46,853 nt of DNA. It comes from Thermoleophilia bacterium (GTDB lineage: Bacteria > Actinomycetota > Thermoleophilia > Gaiellales > JAICJC01). The DNA lies in the NCBI GenBank assembly GCA_025927685.1, contig JAICKX010000012.1:1-46853 (forward strand), read 5' to 3'. The notes beneath the pieces were generated by a model. It made no database searches. It was not told where the DNA came from and worked only from the letters and a program-made list of their open reading frames with translations. Positions 25,577 to 37,221 of this stretch are shown here, in pieces (within the stretch, counting starts at the first letter, position 1; every line of letters begins with the position of its first letter). Made by a program: the position numbers and the translations under genes.

Positions 25577-26387
25577 GCCGAGGCGCCCGCACGACCAGGA
25601 CCGGACAGGATGCGCGGCCTGCGACCGATGCCGAGACGCTGCCGAGCACCGACGCTGCCAGGGCCCCGCGCCCCCGGGATCCGACGACGATCATGTCGGC
25701 ACCGTGCGCCTCCGCCGCTTCCACGATGGCGCCGGCCGGCTCTCCGCGCAGGAGGGCGATCTTCTGCCTCGTTCCGCGCCCCGCCTCGTCGACAAGCCGC
25801 TCGACGCCGGCCGACGATGGGGCATCGTCCGCTTCGACGGTGACCAACAGGAGCTGGAGGCCGAGGCGCTCGGCGACCTCCGCGGCCTTCGCGAGCGCAG
25901 CGCGAGCGCCGTCGCCCGCGTCGACGGCGCACATGATCGGCCCGTCGCCCACGGGTGATGCGGAGGCCGGCACGATCAGCGTCGGGCACGGCCCCCGGAT
26001 GGCGAGCGACCGCGACACGCTGCCGAGAACGAGGGCGGCGACCGACCCCAAGCCGCGCGAGCCGACCGCGACCAACTCGGCTTCGAGCTCCTCGGCAGCC
26101 GTCGCGATGACCTCCTCGGCTCCTCCGATCCGCACCTCTCGGGCGGTCTCGGGCGGGGCGCCGAGCTCCTTGGCGATCTCCTCGAGGCGGGTCGCGCCGG
26201 CCTCGCGCATCCTGTCGACCGGCTCGAAGATCGTCGGCTGGGCCACGCCCATCTCACGTGAGGGGAGCGGGAGCTGCACGGCATGTACGAGAACCAGGCG
26301 AGAGCCGAGCCGTCCGGAGAGGCCGATCGCGATCTGCGCAGCGGCTCGTGCGCCGGGCGAGTGATCGACGCCGCAGACGATGGTCAC
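25569..26387 (-). CDS. Tandem universal stress protein (two UspA domains)
   Basis: 272 residues with two UspA domains. Domain 1 (1-140) starts TIVCGVDHSPGARAAAQIAI and ends with the ATP loop GSRGLGSVAALVLGSVSRS. Domain 2 (~145-272) starts GPIMCAVDAGDGARAALAKA and ends GSRGRGALAASVLGSVSAS. Both loops match Gx2Gx9G(S/T), so both could bind ATP, like Rv2623. A GTG start with GGAGG upstream is used. The stop overlaps the 3' end of the convergent Gre fusion by 8 bp. Confidence 0.88.
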   Translation of the reverse strand: MTIVCGVDHSPGARAAAQIAIGLSGRLGSRLVLVHAVQLPLPSREMGVAQPTIFEPVDRMREAGATRLEEIAKELGAPPETAREVRIGGAEEVIATAAEELEAELVAVGSRGLGSVAALVLGSVSRSLAIRGPCPTLIVPASASPVGDGPIMCAVDAGDGARAALAKAAEVAERLGLQLLLVTVEADDAPSSAGVERLVDEAGRGTRQKIALLRGEPAGAIVEAAEAHGADMIVVGSRGRGALAASVLGSVSASVAGRASCPVLVVRAPRPN

Positions 26388-26421
26388 CCGGGCACCGCCT
26401 CCGGCCGCACGGCCAGCGCGG

Positions 26422-26997
26422 TCACTCCCTGGGCCCTCCCGGATCGGAGCCACTCGGCCCGGCGAGCGCCGCGATCGTTTGCCGGACCACGGCGGGGAGC
26501 TCGTCCGCGCGGCGCGGGTCGTGGAGCGGGCTCCCGGCGCCCGTGATGAGCCGGTGAGCGAGCGCGACACCGCGCGGCGTCACCGGACGGGAGAGGTCGC
26601 CCAGCTCGCGAGCGAGCCGCTGGAGCTCGCGTCGCTGCGGTCGGAGCCGGCGACGATTCGAGTACGTGCGGTTCCACCCGGCCTGATCGGACCACTCGGC
26701 GATCACGCGATACGACGCTGCAAGGGTCGCGCGGGTCCGGGGGTCGGTGAGCTCGCACATGCGCGCCAGCACGACCTCGTCACTCGGCTGTCCGCCGGCA
26801 TGGGAGACGATCCACCCATCTGCGCGGTCGCGCAGGGCCTCGACGCGAATCGACTCGATCGCCGCCCGAACCAGCGCACATGCAGCCGCCGATGCGGCGA
26901 CGGCGGCGAGAGCGGGTTGCGAGATGAGGCCGAGCATGACCGCGACCGCGGCGGCGGGGACGGGGACGAGGTAGGGGAGCGTCGGGCGGAGGATCAC
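26422..26997 (-). CDS. Hypothetical membrane-anchored protein
   Basis: 191 residues. An N-terminal hydrophobic region (about residues 8-45, two possible helices) is followed by a soluble, Arg-rich part with WIVSHAGGQPSDEVVLARMC and SYRVIAEWSDQAGWNRTYSN. I recognise no family. The start is a GTG (MILRPTLPYLVP) with GGAGG 4 nt upstream. It is flanked by USP genes on the same strand and may belong to the same stress regulon. Confidence 0.65.
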   Translation of the reverse strand: MILRPTLPYLVPVPAAAVAVMLGLISQPALAAVAASAAACALVRAAIESIRVEALRDRADGWIVSHAGGQPSDEVVLARMCELTDPRTRATLAASYRVIAEWSDQAGWNRTYSNRRRLRPQRRELQRLARELGDLSRPVTPRGVALAHRLITGAGSPLHDPRRADELPAVVRQTIAALAGPSGSDPGGPRE

Positions 26998-27071
26998 GCG
27001 ACCTCCGCCCAGCCGGCGTACCTCACCGCAGTGCCCTCGCCGCGTCGCTCCGCCTGTGCGCGTCGCCCGTC

Positions 27072-27542
27072 TCATGCCGCGGCCTTGTGGTCGCGGTCGA
27101 CCCACGGGAACATCTCGGGGGTCGTGCCCGGCGTCACCACGAGCACGGGGCACGGGGCGGTGTGCAGCAGTCGTTGTGCGACGCTCGACGCCAGCACGCC
27201 GACGATCGGGGCGTGCCCGCGCGAGGCGAGCACGATCGCATCCGCGTCGTGCCGCGCGGCCGCTGCCGCGATGATGCTCGCGGGGTGCTCGAGTGTCGTG
27301 CGGTGCGTCTCGAGCTCCACGTCGAACCCGTCCCCCTCGAGGCGGGCGACGAGCTCGCGGACGTGCGCCAGTCGTTCGGCCTCGTCGAGCCGGGCCGGGA
27401 TGAGCCCGCCCCGCCCGCCCACGATCCGCTCCTGGATGTGCACGAGGACCAGGCCGGCATCGAATCGCGCCGCCATCATCTCGGCCACCGGTAGGGCGCG
27501 CTCCGAGGCGCTGCCGTCGATGGGGACGATGATCGTGCTCAT
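27072..27542 (-). CDS. Universal stress protein
   Basis: 156 residues, full-length UspA: STIIVPIDGSASERALPVAE, GLVLVHIQERIVGG, DADAIVLASRGHAPIVG and APCPVLVVTPG. The ATP loop is close to consensus although the LGS is read as LASS. AAGGAG precedes the ATG. Divergent from the next USP gene across a 185-bp spacer in which I see no clear promoter. Confidence 0.9.
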   Translation of the reverse strand: MSTIIVPIDGSASERALPVAEMMAARFDAGLVLVHIQERIVGGRGGLIPARLDEAERLAHVRELVARLEGDGFDVELETHRTTLEHPASIIAAAAARHDADAIVLASRGHAPIVGVLASSVAQRLLHTAPCPVLVVTPGTTPEMFPWVDRDHKAAA

Positions 27543-27727
27543 GATCGCACGCTCCTTCCGTCTTGCGTCGCTCTGTTGTCCTACCCGGAAGGCTCGTCGC
27601 TCGAGCCGATCCGCACCATGGGTGCGAGCCTCTATCAACGGTCCGCGAGCGCCCCATCCGCCCCGCGATGCAGGCGCGGGCCGGATTTGAGAAGCTGGCG
27701 CCGACGACGAGCGCAGGGGGTGCGCAG

Positions 27728-28198
27728 ATGTTCGAGACCATCGTGCTTGCGGTCGACGGCTCGGTGCAGTCGAACCGGGCCGCGGATCTCGCCGGCGTGC
27801 TCGCCAAGCACTCGGGCGGCCGGATCCTCGCCGTTCATGTGAAGGAGCTCATGGCGGGCCGTGCGGCCGGCCCGGTCCATGTGGACGAGGACGAGATCGT
27901 GGCCGCGATCCGGGCTCGCGTGCAGCACCTGAACGATGACGGCATCAACGCCGAGCTGCAGGTCACGAGCACGATGATGGGCGGACCGGCCCACGTCATC
28001 GCAGCGGCGGCCGCGAGAGAGGCCGCCGACGTCATCGTGACCGGGACCCGCGGCCACACGGCCCTCGCCGGCGTGGTCCTCGGCAGCGTCGCTCAGCGGC
28101 TGCTGCACCTCGCCCCGTGCCCCGTCCTCGTGGTTCCCGGGGGGATTGCGTCGGGCGAGCGTGGCGCCGAGCCAACCGGCGCTGCGGTCGCCGGCTGA
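27728..28198 (+). CDS. Universal stress protein
   Basis: 156 residues: FETIVLAVDGSVQSNRAADL, GRILAVHVKELMAGRAAG, and a complete ATP loop GTRGHTALAGVVLGSVAQ followed by APCPVLVVPGG. This is the best canonical UspA of the cluster. ATG 27728 begins the conserved MFETIV; the upstream open frame has no UspA similarity. The following genes run in the same direction. Confidence 0.9.
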   Translation: MFETIVLAVDGSVQSNRAADLAGVLAKHSGGRILAVHVKELMAGRAAGPVHVDEDEIVAAIRARVQHLNDDGINAELQVTSTMMGGPAHVIAAAAAREAADVIVTGTRGHTALAGVVLGSVAQRLLHLAPCPVLVVPGGIASGERGAEPTGAAVAG

Positions 28199-28216
28199 GC
28201 GATGTGACGACGATGG

Positions 28217-28237
28217 TGGGCCCTCGAGGTGGGCCCA
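28217..28237 (+). promoter_or_regulatory. Inverted repeat TGGGCCC-N7-GGGCCCA before a USP gene
   Basis: Perfect 7-bp arms with 7-nt spacing end 15 bp before the ATG of the next USP gene. The spacing suits a dimeric DNA-binding protein such as the NarL-type regulator encoded nearby. It is not the mycobacterial DosR box, and no other exact copy was noticed. Confidence 0.35.
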
Positions 28238-28252
28238 GCTAGCAGTCTTGCC

Positions 28253-28705
28253 ATGAGCGTGATCGTGATTGCAACCGATGGCTCGAGGATCGCCCGTGAA
28301 GCGGAGGCGTTCGGGCTCGACCTCGCCCGTGCGCGAGGCGAGAAGGCGCTCCTCGTCAGCGTGTGGGCGCCGCTCCGCGGCAGCTTCGGAGTGCCCCTGC
28401 CGGAGTTCCTCGACCCCGAGTTCATCGACCTCGAGCAGGAGTGGGCGGGGAAGACCCTGAAGGCGGCCGCCACCCGCGCCGACGCGGCGCAGGTCGAGAC
28501 AGAGACCCTCGTCGCCAAGGGTCGCCCGGTCGACGAGATCTGCCGAGTCGCGCGTGAGCGGTCGGCGAGCATGATCGTGATCGGATCGGAGGGGTGGGGA
28601 CCGATCATGTCGCTCGTCCTCGGCTCCACGACGCTGGGAGTGCTGCAGGGTGCTCCGTGCCCGGTCGTGGTCGTGCGGGAGACGGATCGAACCGAGGAGG
28701 AGTGA
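28253..28705 (+). CDS. Universal stress protein
   Basis: 150 residues: MSVIVIATDGSRIAREAEAF, SVWAPLRGSFGVPLPEF, ATP loop GSEGWGPIMSLVLGSTTLG and APCPVVVVRETD. The ATG gives the conserved start; no strong Shine-Dalgarno is visible. The next USP gene begins one base after its stop, so the two are co-transcribed. Confidence 0.88.
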   Translation: MSVIVIATDGSRIAREAEAFGLDLARARGEKALLVSVWAPLRGSFGVPLPEFLDPEFIDLEQEWAGKTLKAAATRADAAQVETETLVAKGRPVDEICRVARERSASMIVIGSEGWGPIMSLVLGSTTLGVLQGAPCPVVVVRETDRTEEE

Positions 28706-28706
28706 G

Positions 28707-29504
28707 ATGGCAGTCCGAGCCCACATCGACGTCTTCACGTCGATCGTGTGTGGGATCGACGGGTCGGCCGAGAGCATCGAGGCGGCCCGCCAGGCCGGCC
28801 GGCTCGCGGCGCCCGAGGCGGATGTGACGCTGGCGGGGATCGTGAACGAGACAGCGGCTGTGTCGATCGGCTGGCCGGCGGTGCCGATTGCCGGCGCTGC
28901 GCGGGTGACTCGGGAGGCCATCGAGGCCGGCTTCGAGGCGGCCCGCGCTGAGCTGCCCGGCCACGTTGCCGTTCAGCAGGCGACGGTGACGGGGCCGCCC
29001 GCGCCGCTGTCTGTCGTGGAGGCCCGCGCGCGTGAGGCGACCGTCATCGCGGTCGGCAGCCACGGACACTCGCGGGCGGCGGGGATCGTCGTCGGCAGCG
29101 TGGCCACCGGGCTTCTGCACCAGGCACCCTGCTCGGTGCTGCTCTCCCGCCCGGCCGGCGAGGGATTCCCCGTCTCGATCGTCGTCGGCATCGACGGCTC
29201 GGCGCACTCCGGGCGGGCAGCCGCGGTCGCGGCCGTGCTCGCGGAGCGCACCGGCGCCACCATCTCGGGGCTGGTCGCGATGGGGGGCGACAAGATCGAT
29301 TTCGCCCTTGTCCGGCTGGTGGTGAACGACAGCGGCGGGTTTCCGCTGCGCGACGACGAGCGAGATCCGGTCGATGCCCTCTCCCATGTCGAAGCCGACC
29401 TCCTCGTCCTCGGCAGCCGTGGCCTGCGCGGAGTTCGAGCGCTCGGGAGCGTGAGCGAACGCGCGGCCCACCGCGCCCGGTGCTCCGTGCTCGTCGTTCG
29501 GTGA
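28707..29504 (+). CDS. Tandem universal stress protein (two UspA domains)
   Basis: 265 residues. Domain 1 (SIVCGIDGSAESIEAARQAG to GSHGHSRAAGIVVGSVATG) is canonical. Domain 2 (VSIVVGIDGSAHSGRAAAVA to LVLGSRGLRGVRALGSVSER) is shortened: the segment between the first strand and the ATP loop is only about half the usual size. GAGGAGTGAG precedes the ATG. It is the last gene of the + strand USP run. Confidence 0.87.
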   Translation: MAVRAHIDVFTSIVCGIDGSAESIEAARQAGRLAAPEADVTLAGIVNETAAVSIGWPAVPIAGAARVTREAIEAGFEAARAELPGHVAVQQATVTGPPAPLSVVEARAREATVIAVGSHGHSRAAGIVVGSVATGLLHQAPCSVLLSRPAGEGFPVSIVVGIDGSAHSGRAAAVAAVLAERTGATISGLVAMGGDKIDFALVRLVVNDSGGFPLRDDERDPVDALSHVEADLLVLGSRGLRGVRALGSVSERAAHRARCSVLVVR

Positions 29505-29541
29505 CCGATGATCTACGGGTGGCGGGTGTCCGGCACGTCGC

Positions 29542-33813
<4,272 letters not shown>

Positions 33814-33846
33814 CGAGATGCTACGACTGCCCTCCGCCTCGGCGTC

Positions 33847-34008
33847 CTAGCGGGACGGGCTGAGCTCCTCCTGCACGGCCTGGAACAGGCTCTTGTCGAT
33901 CTTGCCGTGGTAGATCGGGACGGACTGCTCGTGACAGAGCCGGATGACGTCCTCGCGCTTCATGCCGAACTCCTTCGACAGCTCATCCGGCGTCAGATGG
34001 TTTGCCAT
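33847..34008 (-). CDS. 53-aa putative helix-turn-helix protein
   Basis: Begins MANHLTPDELSKEFGMKRED and continues VIRLCHEQSVPIYHGKIDKS. The spacing resembles a winged-helix or IF2 N-terminal-like small domain that may bind nucleic acid. A good GAAGGAG lies 6 nt before the ATG. Upstream, on the same strand, are a -35/-10 promoter, a structured ~65-nt stretch and an intrinsic terminator that must be read through for expression. I know no named family. Confidence 0.7.
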   Translation of the reverse strand: MANHLTPDELSKEFGMKREDVIRLCHEQSVPIYHGKIDKSLFQAVQEELSPSR

Positions 34009-34034
34009 TCGTGCTCCTTCGGTCGCTGAACGAG

Positions 34035-34064
34035 AAAACCCACCGAGCGAATTCGCTCGATGGG
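34035..34064 (-). terminator. Intrinsic terminator in front of the 53-aa gene
   Basis: On the - strand CCCATCGAGCGAA pairs with TTCGCTCGGTGGG (13-bp stem with one wobble and one mismatch; the centre GAGCGAATTCGCTC is self-complementary) and is followed by TTTTCTCG. It lies 26 bp upstream of the 53-aa gene's ATG and well after the Nif3 stop. Confidence 0.7.
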
Positions 34065-34129
34065 CTCAGAGATCGTGCTGGGTGATGCGGTGTGCGGACA
34101 ACTAGGCCCGCTCCGATCGGCTGTCCATC
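34035..34129 (-). ncRNA. Candidate small RNA or regulatory leader (~95 nt)
   Basis: The region lies between a sigma70-type promoter and an intrinsic terminator. The predicted transcript starts near 34129 and contains a stem GGACA/TGTCC (minus-strand bases about 34124-34094) enclosing GCC/GGC, then the terminator hairpin. It does not match any riboswitch I can recall. It may be a free sRNA or an attenuator leader for the downstream 53-aa protein. Confidence 0.5.
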
Positions 34130-34134
34130 CTCAC

Positions 34135-34163
34135 ACGATACCGAGGCGCCCGGACTGCGTCAA
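34135..34163 (-). promoter_or_regulatory. Sigma70-type promoter TTGACG-17-TATCGT
   Basis: On the - strand TTGACG (34163-34158) and TATCGT (34140-34135) are separated by exactly 17 nt. It is one of the few places in the window with both a good -35 and -10. It begins 31 bp after the Nif3 stop and drives the candidate RNA and the 53-aa gene. Confidence 0.65.
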
Positions 34164-34194
34164 CAATCCGATGGGGGAGTTGTTTGAGCCTGCG

Positions 34195-34953
34195 TCAGAC
34201 GGGGTTCGGGACGTCGACGAAGACGTGCTCGACGCCGAACCTGCCGGCCAGGAGGTCGCCCACCGCGCGCACGCCGAAGACCTCCGTGGCGTAGTGGCCG
34301 GCGGCGACGAAGTGGATCCCGGCCTCCCGCGCCTGGGCCATCGCCGGCTCGCTCGGCTCGCCCGTGAGGAAGCAGTCGGCGCCCGCGTCGGCGGCGGGGA
34401 GCAGGTCCTGCGCCGCCGCGCCCGACACGACCGCGACCCGCCGGATCCGCTCCGGGCCGGCATCGAAGACGACCGGCTCCGGGGCGATCTCGGCCCGCAC
34501 GCGCTCGAGCAGGTCGGCCAGCGAGAGCGGTGGGTCGGCCGTGGCGAGGAAGCCGATCGTGCGCTCGCCGTGCTGCCCGAACCCGACCGGGTCGACGAGG
34601 CCCATGGCGCGGCAGATCACGGCGTTGTTGCCGACCTCCGGATGCGCGTCGAGCGCGAGGTGGTAGGCGACGAGCGAGAGGTCGTGGTCGAAGAGCGAGC
34701 TGAGCCGCGCCCGCTCGCGCTCGCCGATCCGGCGCGGCTCGGAGCGCCAGAAGAGGCCGTGGTGCACGATCAGCATCTGCGCGCCCTCGGCGGCCGCCCG
34801 CTCGAAGAGCTCGAGCGACGCGCTCACCCCGGTGGCGACCTTGGTCACCTCCGCGGCGCCGGTCACCTGGAGACCGACCGGGAGCGCGTCCGGGTATCCG
34901 GAGGCGTCGAGGTGCTCGTCGAGGAAGGCGACGATCTCGTCCCGGCTGGCCAC
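34195..34953 (-). CDS. Nif3/DUF34 family dinuclear-metal protein
   Basis: 252 residues. Family motifs: DALPVGLQVTGAAEVTKVAT near the N-terminus, AEGAQMLIVHHGLFWRSEPR (metal His pair), GADCFLTGEP and FVAAGHYATEVFGVRAVGDL (second metal motif). Members bind two metals; a GTP cyclohydrolase I-like role has been suggested but is unsettled. GTG start with TACGGT 6 nt upstream and no Shine-Dalgarno, so likely leaderless. The short ~250-aa form lacks the central insertion. Confidence 0.92.
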   Translation of the reverse strand: MASRDEIVAFLDEHLDASGYPDALPVGLQVTGAAEVTKVATGVSASLELFERAAAEGAQMLIVHHGLFWRSEPRRIGERERARLSSLFDHDLSLVAYHLALDAHPEVGNNAVICRAMGLVDPVGFGQHGERTIGFLATADPPLSLADLLERVRAEIAPEPVVFDAGPERIRRVAVVSGAAAQDLLPAADAGADCFLTGEPSEPAMAQAREAGIHFVAAGHYATEVFGVRAVGDLLAGRFGVEHVFVDVPNPV

Positions 34954-35033
34954 GGAGCAACCGTACCCTCCATCCGGGTGGTCCCGCCACCCCACCCCTT
35001 GCGCCGGCGGCCGCCGTGGGCGACGCTCCGGGT

Positions 35034-35294
35034 ATGGCGGAGAGGGTCTCGCTCGACGACCGCCTGGCCTGGCACACACGCCCGGGCCGCGGTCGCGCGT
35101 GCCGGTCGGCGTTCGAACGCACCGGCGGCGACACGCTGCGGGGACGCATCCAGCGGCGGCTCGACGAGGCCGTCGAGATCTTCGAGACCGACCGGCTGCT
35201 CTACGACGTCGAGGTCGAGGCCATGACGGCCTGGATCCGGCGCCTGGTCGCGTTCGACGCATATTGCGCGCGGCGCGACGCACGCCTGCGATAA
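35034..35294 (+). CDS. Hypothetical protein next to tRNA-Pro
   Basis: 86 residues: MAERVSLDDRLAWHTRPGRG, then RIQRRLDEAVEIFETDRLLY and a helical, Arg-rich end. I recognise no family. An in-frame GTG 18 bp upstream is an alternative start. No Shine-Dalgarno or -10 is obvious, so the call rests on codon-like composition and position. It ends 10 bp before the tRNA. Confidence 0.45.
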   Translation: MAERVSLDDRLAWHTRPGRGRACRSAFERTGGDTLRGRIQRRLDEAVEIFETDRLLYDVEVEAMTAWIRRLVAFDAYCARRDARLR

Positions 35295-35304
35295 TCCCCT
35301 CTTC

Positions 35305-35378
35305 CGGGGCGTGGCGCAGCCTGGTAGCGCGCACCGTTCGGGTCGGTGAGGTCCCGAGTTCAAATCTCGGCGCCCCGA
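35305..35378 (+). tRNA. tRNA-Pro (anticodon CGG)
   Basis: Full cloverleaf. Acceptor CGGGGCG/CGCCCCG with discriminator A; D stem GCGC/GCGC; anticodon stem CACCG/CGGTG with loop TTCGGGT giving anticodon CGG at 35339-35341; T arm CCGAG-TTCAAAT-CTCGG. CCA is not encoded. Its 3' end borders a decayed integrated element, fitting use as an attachment site. Confidence 0.97.
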
Positions 35379-35392
35379 TAGCTCTAATCGGC

Positions 35393-35653
35393 CTAACCAT
35401 GCGGGTCCGCCACCATTCCGGCGGCGGCGTCGTCCATATCTCGTCCAACGTGCCGCGCCAGGAGCGCGTCGAGCGCTTGGCGGCCCGAGTCGATCTCGTC
35501 CGGCCAAAGATGGCCGTAGACGCGCAGCGTGAACGCCGGATCCGAGTGGCCGAGCTCAGCCTGGACGCTGGTCGGCGACCAGCCCGCCGCGATCATCAGC
35601 GACGCGGCCGAGTGGCGGAGATCGTGGAAGCGGACAGCGCCGAGCCCGCAACG
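35393..35653 (-). pseudogene. Tyrosine recombinase (phage-type integrase), C-terminal remnant
   Basis: About 86 codons follow an in-frame TAA at 35654-35656. They contain VRFHDLRHSAASLMIAAGWS (HxxR box), VQAELGHSDPAFTLRVYGHL with the second His and the Tyr nucleophile, and end 15 bp from the tRNA 3' end. The N-terminal DNA-binding domain and the first catalytic Arg are missing, so the protein is inactive. Orientation and position are typical for an integrase beside its attachment site. Confidence 0.85.
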
Positions 35654-35674
35654 TTACTCGGCAGGGTGTCGATC

Positions 35675-36173
35675 AGTCCCTTGATGAGAGGGTGCTCGAT
35701 GCTGTGCGGCGCGACCGGCGCGACAGCGGTCTTCGGCTCGGGGGTCATCCCCCCTCCGGTCTTGGATCCCGGCTTGCGCCGAGGTCGACGCTCGCTCGTG
35801 GAGCGTTCACGCACCATTTCGGGGCTGTCCACCATTCCGGCGTACGCACACAGGTTCAGAAATAGACGGATCATCCGTGGACGGAGCGTCATTGGGTGTA
35901 ATGCCGGAACACGTCTTCTAGCTTCCCCGGGTCGTCGCCAGGCGACCAGAACTGGAAAACGTCGGCGCAACGCGTACGGATGAGATCCTCGAGAAGTTGC
36001 GCGTAGTCCTCGCTGCGTGCCCGGCGCAACTGAAGCATCGACTCAGTAAGCGTGCCAGCCTGATTCACCAGGCCGAGCCAAACCAACGCTTGTAACGTCC
36101 GAGGGATCACTGTCTCCGCGACGCCGAGCTTTGCTAGCGCCTCGCCGTCAAGACGGTGAACTCGAATAAGGGC
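35675..36173 (-). pseudogene. DUF5343 family gene, N-terminally truncated and frameshifted
   Basis: One frame gives HRLDGEALAKLGVAETVIPR, TLQALVWLGLVNQAGTLTES and DVFRHYTQ then a stop (35889). The next frame continues with LRPRMIRLFLNLCAYAGMVD, a basic linker and HPLIKGLIDTLPS. This order (winged-helix-like region, FRxYxP, RMxxLFLxLCxxAGI, HPxIxGLLxxLP) is that of DUF5343 proteins, which occur in mobile and defence-type regions; function unknown. Breaks: missing N-terminus, frameshift near 35895, and fusion to the integrase remnant at the 3' end. Confidence 0.7.
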
Positions 36174-36323
36174 GCAGCGTTCGTCTTTGAACCTTCCGTT
36201 CGGTCGGACGCCCGCGCCTTGGGCTGCTTCCAATCGATGGACACCGAGTTGATGCGGGCATGTGGGTGTGCGATGGTTGGCGAGTCCGCCCGGCATGGGG
36301 CTGGGCGATGGGCGAAGGGGGGA

Positions 36324-36887
36324 ATGATGGCTCGCAGGCTGTTTATCAGCGGCCTTGGCGTGAGCGTGGTCGCCGTGGTGGCGGTGGGCGTTTCGTTGGC
36401 GTCGGCGTCGTCGGGTAGCGGGGCGCGCGTGTGGGGCGCGCCTGCCTCGATGGTGCATTTCGCCAAGGCGGGGCCGGTAGCTGCTGCCGGTGATCCCACG
36501 ATCACGGTCGTTTCGAAGAACGAAGTGGAGACGGACGTGGACGAGCCGCCGACCGGGTTCAGCCAGGGCGATGAGATCACCATCTCATCGCCACTCTTCG
36601 ACACGTCGGGGAACCGCGTCGGCCACCTGGACGTGCATGGGGCCATCACCGCGCTGTTCCAGAAGGCGGGGGTCGCGCGCGGCCAGTTCACGTTCACCGC
36701 GACGTTGCGTCACGGCGCGATCACGGCGACCGGCGTGGCGACCTTCACCGAGTCCGGTGAAAGCAGCGGCTTCACGGCTGCAGTCACCGGCGGCACCGGC
36801 GCCTACCAGAACACCGATGGCCAGGTGCGCGTGATCTTCACCAGTGAGAATCCCACGACCACGTTCGTGTACCACCTGACCGACTAG
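36324..36887 (+). CDS. Secreted protein, allene-oxide-cyclase-barrel-like
   Basis: 187 residues. Signal peptide at about residues 1-30 (RRLFISGLGVSVVAVVAVGV, ending SLASAS). The mature part has a beta-barrel pattern ending in FTAAVTGGTGAYQNTDGQVR, the signature of bacterial AOC/dirigent-like barrels (GGTGAYxxxxGxV). Catalysis is unproven; these proteins may bind small hydrophobic ligands. GAAGGGGGG precedes two adjacent ATG codons. It lies just beyond the decayed element and may be native. Confidence 0.78.
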   Translation: MMARRLFISGLGVSVVAVVAVGVSLASASSGSGARVWGAPASMVHFAKAGPVAAAGDPTITVVSKNEVETDVDEPPTGFSQGDEITISSPLFDTSGNRVGHLDVHGAITALFQKAGVARGQFTFTATLRHGAITATGVATFTESGESSGFTAAVTGGTGAYQNTDGQVRVIFTSENPTTTFVYHLTD

Positions 36888-37221
36888 CCGCTCCGGGGTT
36901 GGGCGGGGCCTACACCACCGGTGGCGACCTCGCCCGCCCGGGGAGCGAAAGTCCCCTGGACGCGCCTGCTGGTGCTCTGCATCGGCGGCGCCGGTTTCGC
37001 TAGGCCCTCCTAGCTAGTTGCGGAGGTCGAGAGCGTCCCTCACGAGTTCGCCTTCGAGATCTGAGCCACGGTGACGAGACGGCGCGCCCCTTACCGGGCA
37101 GGCGAGGCTCCGACGTCCAGACGCCATCGCTGATCGTGGGAGTGGCGAGTAGGTGAGCGGCCATCTCGGCAGGCGGCAGCTCGCGCCAGGGCGCCCCGTC
37201 CGCCGCGAGGCCGTCGGCCGC
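36888..37221. other. 334-bp stretch without a supported gene
   Basis: Between the AOC-like gene and the 3' end of the membrane-protein gene I see no frame with coding character. A small hairpin GGGGA-N7-TCCCC lies near 36940. Weak protein-like stretches on the - strand (near 37020-37190) may be remnants of an eroded gene but match nothing I know. Confidence 0.5.

Larger units (their letters stand above)
35379..36190. mobile_element. Decayed integrated element at the 3' end of tRNA-Pro
   Basis: Immediately after the tRNA lies a tyrosine recombinase remnant reading towards it, then remnants of a DUF5343 gene. Base composition is visibly less GC-rich than the flanks and the frames are broken. 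No second copy of the tRNA 3' end was found within the following ~2 kb, so the far attachment site is lost or outside. The right boundary near 36190 is approximate. Confidence 0.65.

Noticed and set aside
27543-27727. Shared DosR-like palindrome in divergent USP spacers
   Set aside because: Short partial palindromes such as GCACC-ATG-GGTGC occur but do not recur with fixed sequence before the other USP genes.
35379-37221. Second attachment site (repeat of the tRNA-Pro 3' end)
   Set aside because: No copy of the tRNA T-arm/acceptor sequence was found downstream; the element's far end cannot be fixed.
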